From positions 4,886,068 through 4,950,067 of the forward strand of contig CM043865.1 in NCBI GenBank assembly GCA_023846275.1: DNA of 64,000 nucleotides, written 5' to 3'. This DNA is from Vanilla planifolia. Taxonomy: Eukaryota; Streptophyta; Magnoliopsida; Asparagales; Orchidaceae. Position numbers and translations under genes: made by a program. Below, piece after piece: positions 57,890 through 64,000 of this stretch (the stretch's first letter is position 1; every line of letters begins with the position of its first letter). The notes below the pieces were generated by a model, which did no database searches, was not told the origin of the DNA, and saw only the letters and a list, made by a program, of their open reading frames with translations.

Positions 57890-60269
57890 TGTAACAGCCC
57901 TAGTTTTCTTTTATTTGTATTTTTTATATTTTTTTTATAGAAAGAGCTCTTTGAGACGAGTCCAACGATGGTAAGTTTGTAATTTTTGGAATTTTGGATA
58001 ATTAATTATGAATTTTTAAAGTTTTGGATATATTTGTAATTTCAGGATTTCAGATCCGGGATATATCTGCAATTTAGGATTTCCGATTTAGTTTAAAATC
58101 GGATGGCGGAAGGTAGATTTGTAATTTGGAAAAGTTCAGGGGGTGTTCTACAAAAAAATCACGAACGTGTCGGTACAAGGCGAAATCAACACATACGTGT
58201 CCAGTCCGGGTGAATTAATCCCCTTAAATACAGAAGCGGTTTGGAAAAGTTTTAGCGATTGCGAAAAGCTGCCGGAAATTTAACGGAAGCTCGGAAGCTC
58301 GCCGGAAAAACTGCGGCAAGGTAAGATGGTTCGTTTTATTTTGCTGTATTGGGGTTCTGTTGAGTGGGGGGAGAGTAAGAGAGGCCGGCCGAATGTTTAT
58401 TTTCGGCCGGAGACGTATTGGGTTGCCGAAGGAGTGGCCGGAGTTGTCGGCCGCGAGATGCCGAATATTTTTCCGGCAAATTGGTCGTCGAGGAGTGCGA
58501 AAGAAGTCGAAAGGAGCTTGGTAATTCCGGAGAGGGATTCGGGGAAAAGAGAAATTTACCGTGGAAGCGGCCAGAAGCCGCCGGACGCGAGCGGCGGCGA
58601 GGAGAGAGGGAAGCAGCGACGGGTGAGAAACATGGATGATCCTGTTTGAACCGGTTCGGGTTAACCGAACCGGAAGGCGCCCGGTTCGGGCTGAGGCGGA
58701 GGAGAGAGAGAGGGAGAGAGGAGCGGTTCAGTCGGCTGAACCGCGGAGCTGAACCGCAGGCCGGTTCAGCGGAGGCGCGGTCCAGGCGCGGCGAGAAACA
58801 AGAGAAAAATTGGGATTTTTGGGGATTTCGGGAAGTGTTTGGCAGGGCTTTTAAAAAGCTTTTCTGCGTGCGCGGTCCAGCGGGCGGTTCAGTGCCGCGT
58901 AAGCCCATTTTTGGGATTATTTTGGGGTGTGTTTGGGAAAGCTTTTAGAAAGCAGTTTTGACTAATAAGCATATTTAAATTAATTATTTTTGTATTTTAC
59001 GGGCTTGTAGGGCATCAAGAAGAAGCAGAAGTGAGTAAGACAGTTGGTACAGCAAATTGAGGTAGATAAATTCGTAACCTGTGATATAGCACAATAGTAT
59101 TTATTTATATTTCGATACATGGTTTCTTACGGGCTGCATTACAGTTTTTCTTTACATGACTTTTATCTCATGGCTTGATATATGTTTTATGGTGTTATTT
59201 TCTGATTGAACTGAAAGCATAAAAGATGACAAAAAGAAAATTGAAACAAAAAGCATAATATGAGATAAAATATAATTAGTTGGACATATTGATATGGTTT
59301 TGGCATATTTATCACATGTGTGACATGATTGGAAAATAAAAATTGAAAATTGGATTCCTGGAGACATTATCCTCACCACTAGGCATAGCGGATGAGATCG
59401 CAGGGTATCGATCTTCGGATCAGATATCTGCCTAGTGTGTATGTGTACCATGACCTTCATATATATTGATGACACCAGGCCTAGCGGATGTGATCGCAGG
59501 GTATCAGTACTATACCTGCCTGGTGGCACTAGGCCTAGCGGATGAGATCGCAGGGTATCGGTCTTCGGATCAGATATCTGCCTAGTGTTATGACTGGATG
59601 GATGCCGGCTGAAGGTCATTTGATATGATGATTGGATCCAGAGGATAATGATTCAGAAGGGAATCGGGCCCAGTAAGTATATAACATATAAAATAATGGA
59701 AATGGAAATTTGGTATACATGTTTATCTGGTTTACTTTTGATACTGCATGACATTTGATAAGAAGGTATTCATATGGTTTATTTTTCACCGCTTATGAGA
59801 TGGATTTTGTTTTATCATGTTTCACGGCTTGTCTTTTATATCTGGAGATTTATTTTACTTGGTTACATAATGGATTTATCTGCTGAGATATATATGTCTC
59901 ATTAGTGCTTTATCACAGGTCATGTATCCACTACACCGAGAGCTGGGGATTATAATAGTACAGGAGAGGACTATACTCCTGACATGTGAGAGGGGATAGA
60001 TTTATGGTGGGAGTGGATTTGGTTTCATTTTGGTACTTCAGTTTTGTGGTTTATTGTATATATATATACAGTTTAATATACACATGTTTTCATTTCAGCT
60101 CCATGGTATGGATATGGTTAAAATGTTTTAAAAAATATACCAGATTGGTTCGAGGGTTAGAATTGTCTCACCGTCGGGTCCCCACCTAGGCATGGTTTGT
60201 CCTCACTCGAGATTATTTCTTATGCAGCATCCTTAATTTACTGTAGTTGGTAAGGTGGGGTGCCTGACA
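57890..60269 (+). repeat. 5' LTR of element 2
   Basis: 2380 bp, begins TGTAACAGCCC and ends TGACA directly before the PBS. It has the same block order as the LTR of element 1: a donor-like motif (58321), a GC-rich region rich in ggttc and gaacc words (58630-58790), the shared block ending ccgcgtaagccc (near 58905), an acceptor-like motif (59010), a donor-like motif (59062) and three hairpins (59377-59587). Confidence 0.9.
59377..59587 (+). other. Triple hairpin array in the element 2 LTR
   Basis: Hairpins lie at 59377-59437, 59473-59525 and 59527-59587. The outer stems are as in element 1, including the switch to caccagg/cctggtg in the middle one. The first and third keep the TTCG cap; the third has ggtc facing gatc, still pairable with a G-T wobble. 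The middle top is gtat-cagtact-atac with the palindrome agtact. Confidence 0.85.
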
Positions 60270-60272
60270 AGG

Positions 60273-60285
60273 TGGTATCAGAGAC
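60273..60285 (+). other. Primer-binding site, initiator Met-tRNA (one mismatch)
   Basis: TGGTATCAGAGAC starts three bases after the LTR. It matches the element 1 site except A for C at position 12. Confidence 0.85.
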
Positions 60286-60453
60286 TTGGTTCAGGATTAG
60301 GTGAAAAATGTGAGTGAGGACACTTATACAGCACATGCATTGTAGTCTTATATGTACTTTTAGCTTCTATTTCTGCTATAAATTTCTATATGCCTTCCTG
60401 GTTTTATAGGATTGCAGTATAATCAGGCCAAGGAGAGATCTGAGTCAGGAAAC

Positions 60454-61530
60454 ATGGATAAGGGCAACGGTAAAGAGCAGCAAGGGGACACACAACAAGA
60501 GTTGGCTCAAACCCTTGTTTCGTTGCTGAGATCTATCGGAGGCACCAGTAATCAAGTCACTGAGGCATCTATTGACCTGGTGGTGGATCAGTTCCAGCGG
60601 ATGCATCCACCTTATTTTGCTGGAGAGGAAGATCCAATGATTGCTGAGAACTGGTTAGATCAAATGAATATTATATTCGAAGGCATGTCTTGCCCAGAAG
60701 ACAAGAAGGTGGTTTTAGCGGTGCTTATGCTGAAAGATGCTGCTAAACTTTGGTGGAGTTCGCGCCACAGAACCAGATTTATGGGTCGGCCAATGAAAGA
60801 AATATCCTGGGAAGAATTCACAGGGGAGTTTGAACAGTGGTTTATGTCAGTATCTATTAAAGCCAAGATGAGGGAGGAATTAAGTAATCTCAGGCAAGGA
60901 AATCTGTCAGTCACTGCCTATGAACATAAGTTTGCACATCTAGCCAGATACGTACCTCACTTGGTAACACCAGAAGAGCAGCGATGTTATATGTTTCGAA
61001 GAGGTCTGCGTGATGATATCCGGGCAGCATTGGTGGCTGTACGGACCACGAGCTATATAGAATTATTAGAGAGTGCCCGTACAGTTGAGTTGGAGTTGGG
61101 CATATTGGAGACTAGTAGAGGGAGAGAAAAGGGAAGCTTTTCAGGATCTACATCCAGACTCACAGGGAGGAGAGGTGGTCCCAGTTTTTCCCGAGGAGGG
61201 GGTACTAGTTATGCCAGATTCAGTAGGTTCAGACCTTATGAACCTAGTACCAGTAGGACTAGTTTTGGTTCTAGTGAGACCAGTCGATGTGGGCGTTGTG
61301 GTAGATGGCATACAGGGGAGTGCAGATTTGATTTTGTGCGACCAATTAAATGTTTTTTATGTAATGAAATAGGGCACATGGCACGAGATTGCCCTAAAGT
61401 ATCAGACATGAAAGCTACCAATACCCCAACCAGTGGAGGCAGAGGGAGTGCGAACCGTGGTAGAGGCCGTGGATCTATGGCAACTTCAGGCAGCGCAGCC
61501 CATGGTGGGGCAGCAGGCAGGGAAGGTTAG
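60454..61530 (+). CDS. gag of element 2
   Basis: ATG 60454 was chosen over an upstream in-frame non-ATG start because it aligns with an internal Met of element 1 gag and follows the acceptor-like tttatag (60410). The product is 358 residues. The gag domain has L-W-W-S-S-R-H-R and M-F-R-R-G-L-R-D-D. The Arg/Ser-rich linker leads to an intact C-x2-C-x4-H-x4-C knuckle at 61351-61392 and a Gly/Arg-rich tail. It ends at TAG 61528-61530, where element 1 has CAG. The frame then continues open into protease, so this is either one mutation or a readthrough stop. Confidence 0.85.
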   Translation: MDKGNGKEQQGDTQQELAQTLVSLLRSIGGTSNQVTEASIDLVVDQFQRMHPPYFAGEEDPMIAENWLDQMNIIFEGMSCPEDKKVVLAVLMLKDAAKLWWSSRHRTRFMGRPMKEISWEEFTGEFEQWFMSVSIKAKMREELSNLRQGNLSVTAYEHKFAHLARYVPHLVTPEEQRCYMFRRGLRDDIRAALVAVRTTSYIELLESARTVELELGILETSRGREKGSFSGSTSRLTGRRGGPSFSRGGGTSYARFSRFRPYEPSTSRTSFGSSETSRCGRCGRWHTGECRFDFVRPIKCFLCNEIGHMARDCPKVSDMKATNTPTSGGRGSANRGRGRGSMATSGSAAHGGAAGREG

Positions 61531-64000
61531 GCTCGCATTTATTCTATTACTCAGCAGGAAGCTCCACATTCTACAGATGTTATCACTGGTATGCTCTCTT
61601 TGCAAAATTTACCTGTCTCTGTTCTTTTTTATTGTGGGGCATCACACTCTTTTCTCTCGACTCGTATATTGAGTCAGCTAGATATTTTGTTGCAACCTGT
61701 GAAGGACCTGTTAATGGATAAAATGCCTGATGGAAATAATATCCGAGTGGAGAATTTTATTGAAGAAGAGATAGACATCAAGGGAAGAAAATTCTTGACA
61801 TTATTGCATATTCTTCCTATTACAGAATTTGATGTAATTTTTGGCATGGATTGGCTGTTTGATCATAAAGTGAAAATTGATTGCTATGAAAAGCGGATTG
61901 AAATTCAAATCCCTGGGGAAGATAAATTAATTTACTTCGGCCAAGGAAGGAAAATTCCTTTAATATCTATGCTCAAGGCACAAAAGCTACTTGGCAAAGG
62001 ATGCGAAGGATGCTTGGTATCTATTGTGGATTTGGACATGAAATTTTGTAAACCCACAGAGGTACCAGTTGTTCAGGAATACCTAGATATTTTTCCAGAA
62101 GAGTTGCCTGGATTACCTCCTGATAGAGAAATAGAATTTGAAATTCAGTTGATTCCAGGCGCTGAACCAATTTCCAAAGCTCCTTATCGTATGGCACCAG
62201 CCGAGCTTCAAGAATTAAAGGTGCAAATTCAGGAATTATTAGACAAGGGATTTATCAGACCCAGTGTATCCCCATGGGGTGCACCTATTTTGTTTGTGAA
62301 GAAGAAAGATGGTAGTCTTCGCATGTGTATTGACTACCGGGAAATCAACAAAATTACTATCAAAAATAAATATCCTTTGCTGCGGATTGATGATCTATTT
62401 GATCAGTTGCAAGGAGCAGCAATATTTTCAAAAATTGACCTGAGATCTGGATATCATCAACTAAAAATTAAGACAGAAGATGTTTCCAAAACAGCTTTCA
62501 GGACCAGGTATGGGCACTATGAATTTTTAGTGCTACCTTTTGGACTGACAAATGCACCAGCAGCTTTTATGGATTTGATGAATCGCGTGTTCAAGAAATA
62601 TTTAGATCAGTTTATCATTATCTTCATTGATGATATATTGATATATTCTAAATCCCTAGAAGAACACGCTGCACATCTACATTTAACATTGCAGACTTTG
62701 AAAGAAAATCAGCTATTTGCTAAATTCTCTAAATGCGAATTTTGGCTGTCCAAGGTCTTGTTTTTGGGGCATGTAGTGAGTGCAGAAGGAATCTCAGTTG
62801 ATCCTCAGAAGATTTCTGCCATTGTAGATTGGCCAAGGCCTACAACAGTAACAGAAGTTAGAAGTTTCTTGGGTTTGGCTGGGTATTACAGAAAGTTTGT
62901 GAAAGGCTTTTCCCAAATAGCCTCACCCTTAACAAATTTGACGCGAAAAGCAATAAAGTTTGAATGGGATGCAGCTTGTGAAGATAGCTTCCAAATATTG
63001 AAAAATAAATTGGTTTCAGCCCCAATTCTAACATTACCAGAAGGCACAGAAGGTTATCATATATATAGTGATGCATCTTTGCAAGGTCTTGGCTGTGTAT
63101 TGATGCAAAATAAGAAAGTAATTGCTTATGCATCTAGACAGCTTAAGATACATGAAAAGAATTATCCTGTGCACGATTTGGAGTTAGCAGCTGTAGTTTT
63201 TGCCTTAAAAATCTGGAGGCATTATTTGTATGGAGTTAAGTGTGTGGTTTTCACTGATCATCAGAGTTTAAAGTATATTTTTACTCAGAAGGAACTAAAT
63301 CTCAGGCAACGAAGGTGGCTGGAGTTTATTAAAGATTATGATGTGGAAATCACTTACCATCCCGGGAAAGCGAATGTGGTCGCTGATGCTCTTAGCAGGA
63401 AAGCTAGTATTAGTAGCATTTTGACTATCACAGAAGAAAAACAATTAATTTTTGAGATGGATAAATTACAACTAGAAGTAGATATTCGAAGAAATACGGC
63501 TTTGCTGGCACACTTATCAGTAAGACCAGATTGGTTGGCCTCTATTAAAGACGATCAGGGAGAAGATCTTGAATTGCAAAAGATAATACAGAGGGTTCAG
63601 GAAGGACAGGAATCTACTTTTCAATTGGACCAGGCTGGTTTACTTAGATTTCAAGGCAGGTTATGCATACCAGCACATCAACAACTTAGGGATTTGTTAT
63701 TAAAGGAAGCTCATAACTCTCGATATTCAATACATCCAGGCGAGAATAAAATGTATCAAGAATTGAGACAACAATACTGGTGGCCAGGATTGAAGAAGGA
63801 TGTTTCTAACTGGGTTCAAAAATGCTTAATTTGTCAGCAGGTAAAAGGAGAGCAACAAAAACCTGGGGGGTTGTTGCAGTCATTACCTATTCCAGAATGG
63901 AAATGGGAGGAAGTGGCAATGGATTTTGTGATCGGTTTGCCTAGGTCAGCTGCAGGTCATGACTCAATCTGGATAATTGTTGATAGGCTAACAAAATCTG
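61531..64000 (+). pseudogene. pol of element 2: protease with lost catalytic Asp, RT, RNase H, start of integrase (partial)
   Basis: Same frame as gag and open from 61531 to the window edge. The protease site reads F-Y-C-G-A-S: the catalytic Asp codon is TAT (61630-61632), where element 1 has GAT. Self-processing should therefore fail. RT and RNase H are intact, and the CGA that is TGA in element 1 is preserved (63311). The integrase zinc region and the beginning of the DDE core are present. From 61918 on, only about 20 differences from element 1 were counted in 2.08 kb. Confidence 0.88.

Larger units (their letters stand above)
57890..64000 (+). mobile_element. Second Tekay/Del-type chromovirus, 5' part (element 2, runs off the right edge)
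   Basis: LTR 57890-60269, PBS, gag and pol up to the integrase core. LTR, gag and protease are clearly diverged from element 1 (roughly 75-80% in gag, less in the LTR). From 61918 to the edge the sequence is about 99% identical to 35359-37440 of element 1. It is inserted into the LINE; the five bases before the LTR are CGGCA, whose partner should follow the unseen 3' LTR. Confidence 0.93.

Overview
This is a window of a plant nuclear genome, almost certainly from a flowering plant. It contains spliced genes with GT-AG introns, a plant-type GH17 glucanase with an X8 domain and a GPI-anchor signal, Tekay/Del-type Ty3/gypsy chromoviruses primed by initiator Met-tRNA, and L1-type LINEs. GC-rich exons sit in very AT-rich surroundings and one gene has introns of 3 to 12 kb. 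That combination would fit a non-grass monocot or another repeat-rich angiosperm; this placement is inference only.

Layout. 1-24161 (minus strand) is the 5' part of a Gfo/Idh/MocA-family oxidoreductase gene. Four small exons (135, 141, 49 and 18 nt) are separated by introns of about 12.5, 3.1 and 3.5 kb, and the gene runs off the left edge. Its first intron holds a decayed LINE, a Ty3/gypsy reverse-transcriptase scrap and other old repeats. 24.7-27.3 kb is AT-rich with a rearranged LINE. 28.2-42.7 kb is a nested retrotransposon block: an old, stop-riddled chromovirus on the minus strand is split by a young 9.2-kb Tekay-type element (31419-40644) with 5-bp target duplications, nearly identical 2.2-kb LTRs, a PBS, a PPT and broken gag and pol.

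42.7-51.75 kb is a direct segmental duplication. The left unit has an intact GH17/X8 glucanase (43212-44751, plus) and a short-chain dehydrogenase (46603-48132, minus) with a small exon-1 deletion that removes the NNAG motif. The right unit keeps only a broken glucanase copy, fused by deletion to the flank of the dehydrogenase 3' end. 52.3-57.89 kb is a GC-richer, decayed L1-type LINE with both ORFs. At 57890 a second Tekay-type element is inserted in it and runs off the right edge. Its LTR, gag and protease are diverged from the first element, but its pol is about 99% identical from position 61918 on, so it looks like a mosaic.

The most interesting signal is in the LTRs. Both families carry three consecutive hairpins. 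The outer stems show a compensatory change, the first and third are capped by a C(TTCG)G loop, and the middle one has a self-complementary loop whose sequence differs between families while staying palindromic. Conserved splice-site-like motifs flank a GC-rich 21-bp minisatellite in the same LTRs. All comparisons were made by eye; no alignment, folding or database search was run.
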